A stretch of 13,086 bases of DNA from Bacteroidota bacterium (lineage in GTDB: Bacteria > Bacteroidota > Bacteroidia > Flavobacteriales > Flavobacteriaceae), in assembly GCA_024280815.1 (NCBI GenBank), contig JAJRPL010000251.1, positions 1-13,086 of the forward strand, in the 5' to 3' direction. Within the stretch, counting starts at the first letter, position 1; each line of letters begins with the position of its first letter. The position numbers and the translations under genes are program-made. The notes beneath the pieces are model-generated. The model saw only the letters and a program-made list of their open reading frames with translations. It ran no database searches and had not been told where the DNA came from. Below are positions 6,010-13,086 of this stretch, piece by piece.

Positions 6010-8142
6010 ATGGCAATTTTAGGTAAAATTAGAGAACGCTCATTATTTTTAATTATAGTTATAGCATTAGCACTGTTTTCGTTTGTGATAGGAGATGTTT
6101 TTACAGGAGGTGGTTTTGGCGGTCAAAGTAACTCAATTGGTGAAGTTAATGGAGAAAACATCAGTAGAGAAGAGTTCATTAAATTGGTTGACCAAATAAA
6201 AGCTCAAAACCAGAATAGAGGAAGTCAGATGCAAAATGTGAATGCCGCTTGGGACAATTTACTTCGTGAAAAAATCTATAAAATTCAATTAGAAAAATCT
6301 GGAATTACTGTAGGAGAAAAAGATGTTTGGGATGAAATTGTTAAACAATATTCAAATAGTCCAGAGTTTAAAAATGAAGCAGGTCTTTTTGATGAAGATA
6401 AATTTAAAGAATTTGTAGCCGGTATAAAAGATGCTAGTCAAGATGATGAACAAAGCAAACAAGCTTGGATAAATTGGCGTAATTATGAAAATAATATTAA
6501 AAAAAGTTTAGAATTAAGAACGTATAACAATCTCATTACTGCTGGTTTAGGAGCTACCTTAAAAGAAGGAGAGCGTCACTATATCGATAATAATACTAAA
6601 CTTGATTTAGAATATGTATATGTACCATTTACATCTATTTCTGACAGTACCCTAACCGTAACTGATGATGAGATATTGGCCTATGCAAAAAAACATCCCA
6701 ATGATTATAAGGCTGAAGCCTCTAGAGATATTAGCTTTGTGAAGTTTGATATTAAAGCAACCCCTGAAGATGAACAAGTAATTAAAACTAATTTACAAAA
6801 ATTAGTTAATGATTCTGAAGAGTATAACAAAGCTGCAAAATCAAATATGACAGTAATTGGTTTTGCTAATACAGAAAATGTTGAAGATTTTTTTAGAGAC
6901 TATAAGTCTGACACACCATTAAACAACAACTTTGTAAGTAAAGATAAGGTTAACAAATCAATTGCTGATACTATTTTTAATTTAAACATAGGTGATGTTT
7001 ATGGCCCTTATAAAGATAACAACTATTTCAAATTAACCAAATTGATTGCTGTAAAACAAATGCCCGATTCTGTTAAAGCAAGACATATTTTAATTCCTTA
7101 TCTAGGCACAACGAATGACCCTTCAATTACACAAACTGAAGAACAAGCTAAAAAAATGGCAGATAGCTTATTGGTTATTGTAAAAAAAGACAACTCAAAA
7201 TTTGCTGATTTGGCTAAAACATTATCTTCTGATAAAGGAAGTGGTGCAAAAGGTGGTGATCTAGATTGGTTTACTTACGAAAGAATGGTGCCTGAATTTA
7301 GAGATTTTTCTTTTGAAAATAAAACAGGAGAAATTGGTATTGTTAAATCACAATTTGGTTTTCATATTATTGAAATTCAAGAACAAAAAAATCATCAAAA
7401 GAGTGTACAATTAGCCACTTTTTCTAGAGAAATAGTCCCATCTGAAGATACAGAAAATGCTATTTTTCAAAAAGCTGAAACATTTACATCACAAGCAGCA
7501 GAAGGTAAAACTTTTGAAGACTTATCTAAAGAACAAAAATTAACGATACAACCTGCAATTGGTCTAAAAGCAATGGATGAAGTAGTGTCTACTTTAGGTA
7601 ATCAAAGACAAATAATAACTTGGGCTTTTAATAAAGACACTAAACTTAATGAGATTAAACGTTTTGATGTCGACAATGGCTACGCTGTAGTTAAACTCAC
7701 AGCAAAAAACGAAAAAGGTTTAAACCTTGGTGCTGCAAAAGCTATTATAAGAACAAAATTATTGAATGAAAAAAAGTCTAAAATAATCAAGGATAAAATG
7801 ATGGGTAATGACTTGCCAAGTATTGCCAAAAATCTAAATTCAACAGTACAATCTTCAAAAGCTGTTTCATTAGGAAGTCCTATTTTACCTGGTGCAGGCA
7901 GGTCTGAAGATCTCATCTCTACTTTAGTTGCCTTACCTGAAGGAAAGCTATACAAAGGGGTTAATTCTACTAATGGTGTGTTTTCTGTTAAAATATTAAA
8001 AAAGGATAGTCCTAAGCCTTTAGAGAATTATACCAGTTCTAAAAACACCGTTTGGAACCTAAATAAATCTAAAAGTTCTAGAGTTTATAATGCCTTAAAG
8101 AAAAAAACTGATATTCAAGATAATAGAGCTTCTTTTTATTAA
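6010..8142 (+). CDS. Membrane-anchored PpiD/SurA-type periplasmic peptidyl-prolyl isomerase
   Basis: A 710-residue folding factor for proteins entering or crossing the periplasm. The start MAILGKIRERS leads into one uncleaved transmembrane helix (about residues 12-30, LFLIIVIALALFSFVIGDVF), giving the PpiD topology: short cytoplasmic N-terminus, large periplasmic body. A SurA_N/PpiD chaperone domain follows (IGEVNGENISREEFIKLVDQ onward, about 42-180). A rotamase (parvulin) domain spans about 353-462 with ARHIL at 357-361, GGDLDWF at 415-421 and FGFHIIEI at 450-457, including both conserved histidines (359 and 452), so catalysis is plausible. The C-terminal 250 residues resemble the second, degenerate helical/parvulin part of flavobacterial homologues. 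Length and order are normal for Bacteroidetes members. It lies between envelope genes and probably assists outer-membrane protein assembly. It has its own promoter region. I prefer PpiD-like over SurA because of the retained anchor. Confidence 0.9.
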   Translation: MAILGKIRERSLFLIIVIALALFSFVIGDVFTGGGFGGQSNSIGEVNGENISREEFIKLVDQIKAQNQNRGSQMQNVNAAWDNLLREKIYKIQLEKSGITVGEKDVWDEIVKQYSNSPEFKNEAGLFDEDKFKEFVAGIKDASQDDEQSKQAWINWRNYENNIKKSLELRTYNNLITAGLGATLKEGERHYIDNNTKLDLEYVYVPFTSISDSTLTVTDDEILAYAKKHPNDYKAEASRDISFVKFDIKATPEDEQVIKTNLQKLVNDSEEYNKAAKSNMTVIGFANTENVEDFFRDYKSDTPLNNNFVSKDKVNKSIADTIFNLNIGDVYGPYKDNNYFKLTKLIAVKQMPDSVKARHILIPYLGTTNDPSITQTEEQAKKMADSLLVIVKKDNSKFADLAKTLSSDKGSGAKGGDLDWFTYERMVPEFRDFSFENKTGEIGIVKSQFGFHIIEIQEQKNHQKSVQLATFSREIVPSEDTENAIFQKAETFTSQAAEGKTFEDLSKEQKLTIQPAIGLKAMDEVVSTLGNQRQIITWAFNKDTKLNEIKRFDVDNGYAVVKLTAKNEKGLNLGAAKAIIRTKLLNEKKSKIIKDKMMGNDLPSIAKNLNSTVQSSKAVSLGSPILPGAGRSEDLISTLVALPEGKLYKGVNSTNGVFSVKILKKDSPKPLENYTSSKNTVWNLNKSKSSRVYNALKKKTDIQDNRASFY

Positions 8143-8169
8143 AAAAATTGCTTCACAATATTAAAATGA

Positions 8170-8207
8170 ATACAAAGTTATAAGTTATATAAGAATTTGT
8201 ATATTTG
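8170..8207 (+). promoter_or_regulatory. Promoter of the OmpA-family gene with an overlapping inverted repeat
   Basis: TATATTTG (8200-8207) fits the Bacteroidetes -7 box TANNTTTG exactly; only GTTA stands near the -33 position. ATACAAA (8170-8176) and TTTGTAT (8196-8202) form a perfect 7-bp inverted repeat whose right arm runs into the -7 box, a possible operator. Transcription would start near 8213, leaving a leader of about 60 bases before the ATG at 8277. Confidence 0.55.
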
Positions 8208-8217
8208 TACTTGTATT

Positions 8218-8274
8218 TTAATATAAACTATTAAAATTAATATAAACTATTAAAATTAACATAAACTATAATTA
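8218..8274 (+). repeat. Three 19-bp tandem repeats filling the ompA leader
   Basis: The unit TTAATATAAACTATTAAAA occurs twice without a mismatch (8218-8236 and 8237-8255). A third, altered copy (8256-8274, TTAACATAAACTATAATTA...) ends three bases before the start codon at 8277. Together they form nearly the whole expected 5' untranslated region. Confidence 0.9.
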
Positions 8275-8276
8275 AA

Positions 8277-9631
8277 ATGAAACATCTTAAAAAAGTTTTA
8301 TTCGCCTTAGTATTGTTTACTGCTTTTAGCATGAATGCACAAGACGAAAACAATCCTTGGTCTATTGATTTCGGTGTAAATGCAGTAGATTTTTATCCAA
8401 CAAATCAGCCAGGAATGGGAAATTGGTTTGATGAATTTGTAAATGTTGGTGATCATTACAATGTAATTCCTTCAATTTCTAGAATTAGAGTTGGTAAATA
8501 TCTTGATAATGGTTTTTCTTTAGGTTTAGCAGGTTCGCTAAACAAAATTGAAAAAATTGGTGATAATGCAGGTGGTGATTTATCATATATTGGTGTTGAT
8601 TTAGACATCAGATATGCTCTTATGAGAAGTAAAAAATGGTTTGACCCTTACCTATCTATTGGTGGTGGTTACAACTTTATAGATGACAATAGTGCAGGTA
8701 CTGCTAATGGAGGTGTTGGTGCTAACTTTTGGTTCAATGATTTTGTTGGTTTAAACCTTCAGTCAGTTTACAAGCATTCTTTTGATGAAGATAATGTAAT
8801 GCCTCATTTTCAACATGCTTAGGTTTAATTATTAAATTCGGCGGAAAAGATACAGATAATGATGGTGTATATGATAAAGATGATGAATGTCCTGAAGTAT
8901 TTGGTCTTGAAGCTTTCAATGGTTGTCCTGATACAGATGGTGATGGTATTAAAGATTCAGAAGATGCATGTCCTGAAGTTGCTGGTTTAGCTGCTTTAAA
9001 CGGTTGTCCTGATGCTGATGGTGATGGTGTTGCTGATAAAGATGATCAATGTCCGAACGATGCTGGTACTGCTGCAAACAATGGTTGTCCTGATGCAGAC
9101 GGTGATGGCGTATATGACAAAGATGATGAGTGTAAAGATGTTGCTGGCCCTGCTGAGAACAAAGGTTGTCCTTGGCCTGATGCAGATGGTGATGGTGTGT
9201 TTGACAAAGATGACAACTGTGTGAATGAAGTAGGTCCGCCTTCTAATCAAGGCTGTCCTGAAAAAGTGATTACTGAAGAAGCAAAAGCTAAATTAGATAA
9301 ATTTGCTAAAGCTATTTACTTTAATAGTGGTAAAACTACATTCAGAGTAGGTGTTTCTGAAAAGCTAGACTTAATTGCTGATATTATGAAAGAATTTAAA
9401 GATTCAAACTTCAGTATTGATGGTCATACAGATAGTCAAGGTTCTAATAAATTAAACCAAACATTATCTGAAAATAGAGCTAAGGCAGTATTAGATTACT
9501 TAATAGGTAAAGGAATTCCAACAAATAGATTAAGTTCTAAAGGTTTTGGTGAAGACAATCCTATTGCTAGTAATAAAACAAGCAAAGGTAGAGCTCAAAA
9601 CAGAAGAGTTGAAATCAACTTAGCTAAATAA
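8277..9631 (+). pseudogene. OmpA-family outer-membrane protein with TSP3 repeats, frameshifted
   Basis: Two adjoining frames encode one protein. The first (8277-8822, 181 residues) has a signal peptide (about residues 1-21, cleaved after MNA) and a Gly/aromatic-rich beta-barrel (WSIDFGVNAVDFYP, FSLGLAGSLNKIEKIG, WFDPYLSIGGGYNFIDD). It stops at TAG just before the last strand. One base back, the second frame (8822-9631, 269 residues) continues GLIIKFGGKD, five TSP3 calcium-binding repeats and an OmpA domain with GHTDSQGS (9422-9445), ENRAKAVLDYL and GRAQNRRVEINLAK, which in the family bind peptidoglycan. Restoring one T in GCTTAGG to give GCT TTA GGT rebuilds a normal 451-residue protein with HALGLIIKFGG at the joint. 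As it stands the barrel lacks its closing strand and the wall anchor is lost. No other lesion is present, so the deletion is recent or a sequencing error. Intact, it would tie outer membrane to cell wall. Confidence 0.9.
8849..9259 (+). repeat. Five thrombospondin type 3 (TSP3) calcium-binding repeats
   Basis: In the downstream frame of the OmpA-family gene, units begin at 8849, 8930, 9011, 9092 and 9179. Each has the pattern D-x-D-x-D-G-(V/I)-x-D-x-x-D-x-C, then about a dozen residues ending GCP. Four are 27 residues long; the fourth has 29, with an extra WP. The Asp clusters bind calcium and the two Cys per unit can form disulfides (family knowledge). They make a stiff spacer between the barrel and the peptidoglycan-binding domain. 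Copies differ at many third codon positions, so the array is old rather than freshly amplified. Confidence 0.92.
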
Positions 9632-9653
9632 TATAAAAATTTAATAATTTTTT

Positions 9654-9684
9654 AAAAGCCACGCTTCTAGCGTGGCTTTTTTTA
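9654..9684 (+). terminator. Rho-independent terminator after the OmpA-family gene
   Basis: AAAAGCCACGC (9654-9664) pairs perfectly with GCGTGGCTTTT (9670-9680) around loop TTCTA and runs into a T-tract to 9683. It lies 22 bases past the OmpA stop and ends about 17 bases before the next start codon, so it separates the two transcripts. The A-run before the stem may let it act on both strands. Confidence 0.92.
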
Positions 9685-9688
9685 TTTG

Positions 9689-9696
9689 TAACTTTG
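9689..9696 (+). promoter_or_regulatory. -7 promoter box directly before the nuclease gene
   Basis: TAACTTTG matches TANNTTTG at every fixed position. No -33 TTTG is visible, because that region falls in the preceding terminator stem. The usual spacing puts the transcription start at or within a few bases of the ATG at 9701, which would give a leaderless mRNA. An inverted repeat (9690-9710) overlaps the box and the start codon. Confidence 0.5.
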
Positions 9697-9710
9697 CTTT
9701 ATGCAAAGTT
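9690..9710. repeat. Perfect 8-bp inverted repeat spanning the nuclease start codon
   Basis: AACTTTGC (9690-9697) and GCAAAGTT (9703-9710) are exact reverse complements separated by TTTAT. The ATG (9701-9703) lies in the loop and the first base of the right arm. The left arm covers most of the -7 box. It could be a protein-binding site or an RNA hairpin over the start, or chance in AT-rich DNA. Confidence 0.6.
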
Positions 9711-12436
9711 TTTTAAATCATGTTGTTAAAGATGTACAATCCAAATTAGAAAATATATCTGATCTTACTTTTATTTTACCTAGTAAAAGAGCTGGTATTT
9801 TCTTAAAAAATATAATTAAATCTACCTTACATCAAACTACAATACTTCCTGAAATAATCAATATTGAAGAGTTTATTGAAGAATTATCAACCATTAATTC
9901 AATAAACACAACTACATTAATATTTGAGTTTTATTCAATCTACCGAAAAACAACTCCAAAAGGAAAAATTGATAATTTTGATGATTTTTCTAAATGGGCT
10001 CCATTACTTATACAAGATTTTAATGAAATTGACAGACACCTAATTGAACCTAATTATATTTTTTCTTATTTAACTGATATTAAAAGATTAGAAGAGCTAT
10101 TGAAAGGTGAGCAAAAAACTGATTTAATTTTAAATCAGATTCAGTTTTATGAAAAATTTGAAGGCTATTATAATGCTCTATATTCACATTTACTAGAAAA
10201 TAATGTCGGCTATCAAGGGTTGCAATATAGAGAAGCAGCAAAGAACATTCAACATTACATTAAGAATACCAACAAAAGGGTTGTTTTAGTGGGTTTTAAC
10301 GCTTTAAATAAAGCTGAAGAGGTAATATTTGAGAAGCTGTTAGATAATAACATAGCGACCATTTATTGGGATATTGATAAGTACTTCTATAACAATAATC
10401 ATAGTGCTTCTACCTTTATTAAAAAGCATGAAAAAAAGTGGAACTATTTTAATAAAAATCCCTTTACATGGATAAGTGATAACTTTTCATCAAAAAAGAA
10501 AATTGAAATTATTGGTACACCAAAAGATATTTCTCAATTAAAATATACAGGAGAAATTCTAGATAAAATTAAAAGTTCTACAAAAAATTTTACAGATACT
10601 GCATTAGTTTTAGCTGATGAAAATTTATTAACCGCCTCTCTAAATTCTTTACCTCAAAGTGTTGAAAATGTTAATATAACTATGGGTTATGATTTAAAAA
10701 ACATTCCCTTAGCAAACCGTTTTGAACAATTATTTAAATTACATATTCACAATAAAAAAGATGCTTTTTATTATAAAGAAATTTTAAATATACTTAACCA
10801 TTTTACATTAAAATCTATTTTTAAAAACAGTACTATTGTCAATGATTTAGTCTATAAAATTGCTTCAAATAATTATACATATTTAACTAAATCGAGTCTT
10901 GTTAAATTATCCAATGGTAATACTGAGTTTGAGCCTATTCACTTTTTGTTTGATAATTGGCAAAACAATGCTAATACTGCCATTGGTAACTGCCTTACTT
11001 TTATTGATTTAATTTTAGAAAAAACTGAACCAAATCAACTTGAAAAAGAATACCTCTATCGTTTTTATACGGTTTTTCAACAACTTTCTAACCTAAATAA
11101 TAAGTTTGGATATCTAAATGATATTAAAACGCTGCATCAATTCTATTTGAATATTATAAAAACCGAAAAATTATCCTTTAAAGGTGAGCCACTGTCTGGT
11201 TTACAAATTATGGGGGTACTTGAAACTAGAGTGCTTGATTTTAAAAATTTGATTATTACTTCGGTAAATGAAGGGATACTTCCTTCAGGGAAATCTGACA
11301 ACTCATTTATTCCTTTTGACATTAAAAGAGAAATAGGTTTACCTACCTATCAAGAAAAAGATGCTATTTTTTCTTACCATTTTTTTAGGCTGTTACAACG
11401 AGCTGAAAATATTTATTTACTATATAACACTGAATCTGATAGTTATGGTTCTGGTGAGCAAAGTAGATTTTTAACACAATTAGAAATTTTCAAAGAAAAG
11501 GAAGTAAAAATATTTGTGGTAAGTCCGACTGTACAAAAAACCAACAATGAATTAAAAGAAATTTCAAAGAATGAAATTGTAACTAAAGAGCTTAAGACTT
11601 TAGCCGAAAAAGGATTTTCAGCTTCAACATTAAACAACTATATCTTAAATCCTTTAGCGTTTTACAAACAGAAAATAATTAGAATAAAAGAAATTGAAGA
11701 AGTAGAAGAAACCATTGCCGCTAATACCTTGGGTACAATTATCCATAAAACCTTAGAAGCTTTTTATAAGCCGTATATTGGTAAGTATCTCACAAAAGAG
11801 TTTATTATTGAAATGAAAGGTTCTATTTCAATAGAAGTAAAAAAATGGTTTGAAATAGAATTTAATAATGGCAATATAACTACAGGTAAAAATTTATTGG
11901 TGTATAATGTAGCTCAGCAATTTGTATCTAATTTTTTAAATCATGAATTAGAGGTGTTAAAACAAGGGTTTAAAATAAAAATAGTAGCTTTAGAAGAGCC
12001 TTTAGAAATCATATTAACTATTGAAGGATTAGAGTTTCCTGTGAAATTTATAGGAGAAGTTGACAGGATAGACGAGTTAGATGGTATTACAAGAATAATT
12101 GATTATAAAACAGGAAAAGTAGAACAAAAAGACCTCAATATTAAGGATTGGGATTCACTAACAACAGATTACAAAAAACACAACAAAAGTTTTCAAGTAT
12201 TGTTTTATGCCTTATTGTATACAGAATCAAATAGTATAGATTTGGATGTTCATCCGTTAGAAAGTGGAATCATTTCATTCAAGAACTTAAAATCAGGATT
12301 TCTAAAAGTAAACAATTCTACAACTTCTAAAGAAGACCTTAATAATTTTACAGATGAGCTAAAACGGTTAATTTTAGAAATTTTTGACAACAACACCTCT
12401 TTTAAAGAGAAAGACTCACCTTTTACACCATGGTAA
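9701..12436 (+). CDS. AddB-like PD-(D/E)XK nuclease (RecB/AddB-type nuclease domain)
   Basis: A 911-residue protein of the AddB/RecB-family nucleases, likely the nuclease partner of a UvrD-type helicase in double-strand break end processing; the partner is not in the window. The N-terminal two thirds is a degenerate helicase-like region. LPSKRAG (26-32) occupies the place of the AddB Walker A motif but lacks GxGK(T/S), so no ATPase is expected. NEGILPSG (523-530) and YHFFRLLQRA are other family marks. The nuclease domain begins at SASTLNNYILNPLAFY (640-655), where iron-sulfur AddB has a Cys-Pro. The whole protein has one Cys, so there is no 4Fe-4S cluster. Active-site residues: His682 (GTIIHK), Asp788 (GEVDR), Asp801 and Lys803 (DYK). 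The D-13-D-2-K spacing equals E. coli RecB 1067/1080/1082 as I recall it, so it should cleave DNA. Start supported by MQSFL, typical of relatives. Overlaps the next gene by 7 bp. Confidence 0.88.
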   Translation: MQSFLNHVVKDVQSKLENISDLTFILPSKRAGIFLKNIIKSTLHQTTILPEIINIEEFIEELSTINSINTTTLIFEFYSIYRKTTPKGKIDNFDDFSKWAPLLIQDFNEIDRHLIEPNYIFSYLTDIKRLEELLKGEQKTDLILNQIQFYEKFEGYYNALYSHLLENNVGYQGLQYREAAKNIQHYIKNTNKRVVLVGFNALNKAEEVIFEKLLDNNIATIYWDIDKYFYNNNHSASTFIKKHEKKWNYFNKNPFTWISDNFSSKKKIEIIGTPKDISQLKYTGEILDKIKSSTKNFTDTALVLADENLLTASLNSLPQSVENVNITMGYDLKNIPLANRFEQLFKLHIHNKKDAFYYKEILNILNHFTLKSIFKNSTIVNDLVYKIASNNYTYLTKSSLVKLSNGNTEFEPIHFLFDNWQNNANTAIGNCLTFIDLILEKTEPNQLEKEYLYRFYTVFQQLSNLNNKFGYLNDIKTLHQFYLNIIKTEKLSFKGEPLSGLQIMGVLETRVLDFKNLIITSVNEGILPSGKSDNSFIPFDIKREIGLPTYQEKDAIFSYHFFRLLQRAENIYLLYNTESDSYGSGEQSRFLTQLEIFKEKEVKIFVVSPTVQKTNNELKEISKNEIVTKELKTLAEKGFSASTLNNYILNPLAFYKQKIIRIKEIEEVEETIAANTLGTIIHKTLEAFYKPYIGKYLTKEFIIEMKGSISIEVKKWFEIEFNNGNITTGKNLLVYNVAQQFVSNFLNHELEVLKQGFKIKIVALEEPLEIILTIEGLEFPVKFIGEVDRIDELDGITRIIDYKTGKVEQKDLNIKDWDSLTTDYKKHNKSFQVLFYALLYTESNSIDLDVHPLESGIISFKNLKSGFLKVNNSTTSKEDLNNFTDELKRLILEIFDNNTSFKEKDSPFTPW

Positions 12437-13086
12437 TCACAAAGAATATAATTATTGAAGGCAAACATGACAAACCAATATTGGTAGATCTGTTTTACAA
12501 ACAAAGCCTAAAACCTAAACCTATTGTGGTTTTTGCACATGGTTACAAAGGTTATAAAGATTGGGGCTGTTGGAACCTAATAGCTGAACAATTTGCAAAT
12601 CAAAATATTTTTTTTGTGAAATTTAACTTTTCACATAATGGTGGTACAGTAGATAATCCAATTGATTTTCCTGATTTAGAAGCTTTTGGTAATAATAATT
12701 ACACCAAAGAGTTAGACGATTTACAATCAGTAATAGATTGGGTTCTTTCTAAGCCAACAATTAGTAGCGAAATAGATCAAAAAAGAATAACCTTGATTGG
12801 TCATTCTCGTGGTGGAGGAATAATAACCTTAAAAGCTAGTGAAGATAAACGCATTACCAAACTCATTACTTGGGCAGGAGTTTCTGATTTTGGGAGTAGA
12901 TTTCCAGAAGGAGAAGTATTAGAAACTTGGAGAAAAAATGGAGTTTCTTATATTGAAAACTCGAGAACCAAACAACAAATGCCTCATTATTTTCAATTTT
13001 ATGAAAATTTTATAGCTAATAAAGAACGATTAAATATACAACAAGCAGTCAAAAATTTATCCATTCCTTATTTAATTGTACATGGT
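12430..13086 (+). CDS. Alpha/beta hydrolase (C-terminus beyond the window)
   Basis: The frame opens at ATG 12430, overlaps the nuclease gene by 7 bp, and stays open to the edge (219 residues). It shows the alpha/beta hydrolase plan: a strand PIVVFAHGYKG with the oxyanion-hole HG at residues 37-38, the nucleophile elbow GHSRGG at 124-129 (catalytic Ser126), and near the edge a strand PYLIVHG that usually comes just before the acid residue. The catalytic Asp and His would lie beyond the window. KGYKDWGCWNLIAEQFA and FNFSHNGGT are typical of a Bacteroidetes subgroup annotated only as alpha/beta fold hydrolase, related to serine aminopeptidase S33 and dienelactone hydrolase families. The substrate is unknown; an esterase or peptidase is the broad expectation. 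The overlap suggests co-translation with the nuclease, which may be only an operon convenience. No signal peptide, so cytoplasmic. Confidence 0.85.
   Translation, partial: MVITKNIIIEGKHDKPILVDLFYKQSLKPKPIVVFAHGYKGYKDWGCWNLIAEQFANQNIFFVKFNFSHNGGTVDNPIDFPDLEAFGNNNYTKELDDLQSVIDWVLSKPTISSEIDQKRITLIGHSRGGGIITLKASEDKRITKLITWAGVSDFGSRFPEGEVLETWRKNGVSYIENSRTKQQMPHYFQFYENFIANKERLNIQQAVKNLSIPYLIVHG

Noticed and set aside
8218..8274. CRISPR array or transposon end repeats
   Set aside because: The 19-bp units are directly adjacent without spacers and nearly pure A/T; no cas genes, transposase or target duplication is nearby.
8811..8825. Programmed -1 frameshifting to join the two OmpA frames
   Set aside because: The frame relation would fit a -1 shift, but the site (CAT GCT TAG) has no X-XXY-YYZ slippery heptamer and no evident downstream RNA structure; a one-base deletion or sequencing error is simpler.
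8996..9250. Minus-strand open frame opposite the TSP3 repeats, and a plus-strand out-of-phase frame in the same place (9012-9224)
   Set aside because: Both follow the 81-bp period of the repeat array and have low-complexity, repeated translations; they are by-products of the repeats, and the real frame is the one encoding TSP3 and OmpA.

Overview
The window looks like ordinary chromosome from a low-GC member of the Bacteroidota, most likely a marine Flavobacteriaceae. The evidence is strong AT bias, A-rich leaders without Shine-Dalgarno sequences, promoter boxes of the TANNTTTG type, outer-membrane proteins with the SPYS-x-x-GIG start, and a gene order I know from flavobacterial core genomes. 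The genus cannot be fixed from this window.

Left end (1-290): a truncated minus-strand GIY-YIG nuclease gene, a strong bidirectional terminator, and a minus-strand tRNA-Phe with a near-consensus promoter. Then a tight plus-strand run (291-5812): type III pantothenate kinase (coaX), a signal-peptide-bearing outer-membrane beta-barrel protein, a secreted TPR-like protein, the LPS-export lipoprotein LptC, a 70-residue two-helix membrane protein, and a CNNM/CorC-type CBS-domain membrane protein. Apart from CoA synthesis and the CNNM protein, this run is about building the envelope. The CNNM gene begins with TTG and is cut by an in-frame TAA 34 codons before its natural end. A short GC-richer intergenic patch ending in a hairpin and U-tract follows, then a membrane-anchored PpiD/SurA-type periplasmic peptidyl-prolyl isomerase (6010-8142).

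Next comes an OmpA-family protein (8277-9631) made of a beta-barrel, five calcium-binding TSP3 repeats and an OmpA peptidoglycan-binding domain. It is broken by a one-base deletion at the last barrel strand. Its leader is built from three 19-bp tandem repeats. After a strong terminator lies a 911-residue AddB-like PD-(D/E)XK nuclease (9701-12436), whose start codon sits inside a perfect 8-bp inverted repeat next to a promoter box. It overlaps by 7 bp an alpha/beta hydrolase gene that runs off the right edge.

I do not see a new mobile element, defence island, CRISPR array or other exotic system. The items most worth checking are the two fresh-looking gene lesions (real mutations or sequence errors), the GC-rich intergenic patch, the repeats and inverted repeats around the ompA and nuclease starts, and the GIY-YIG gene beside a tRNA.
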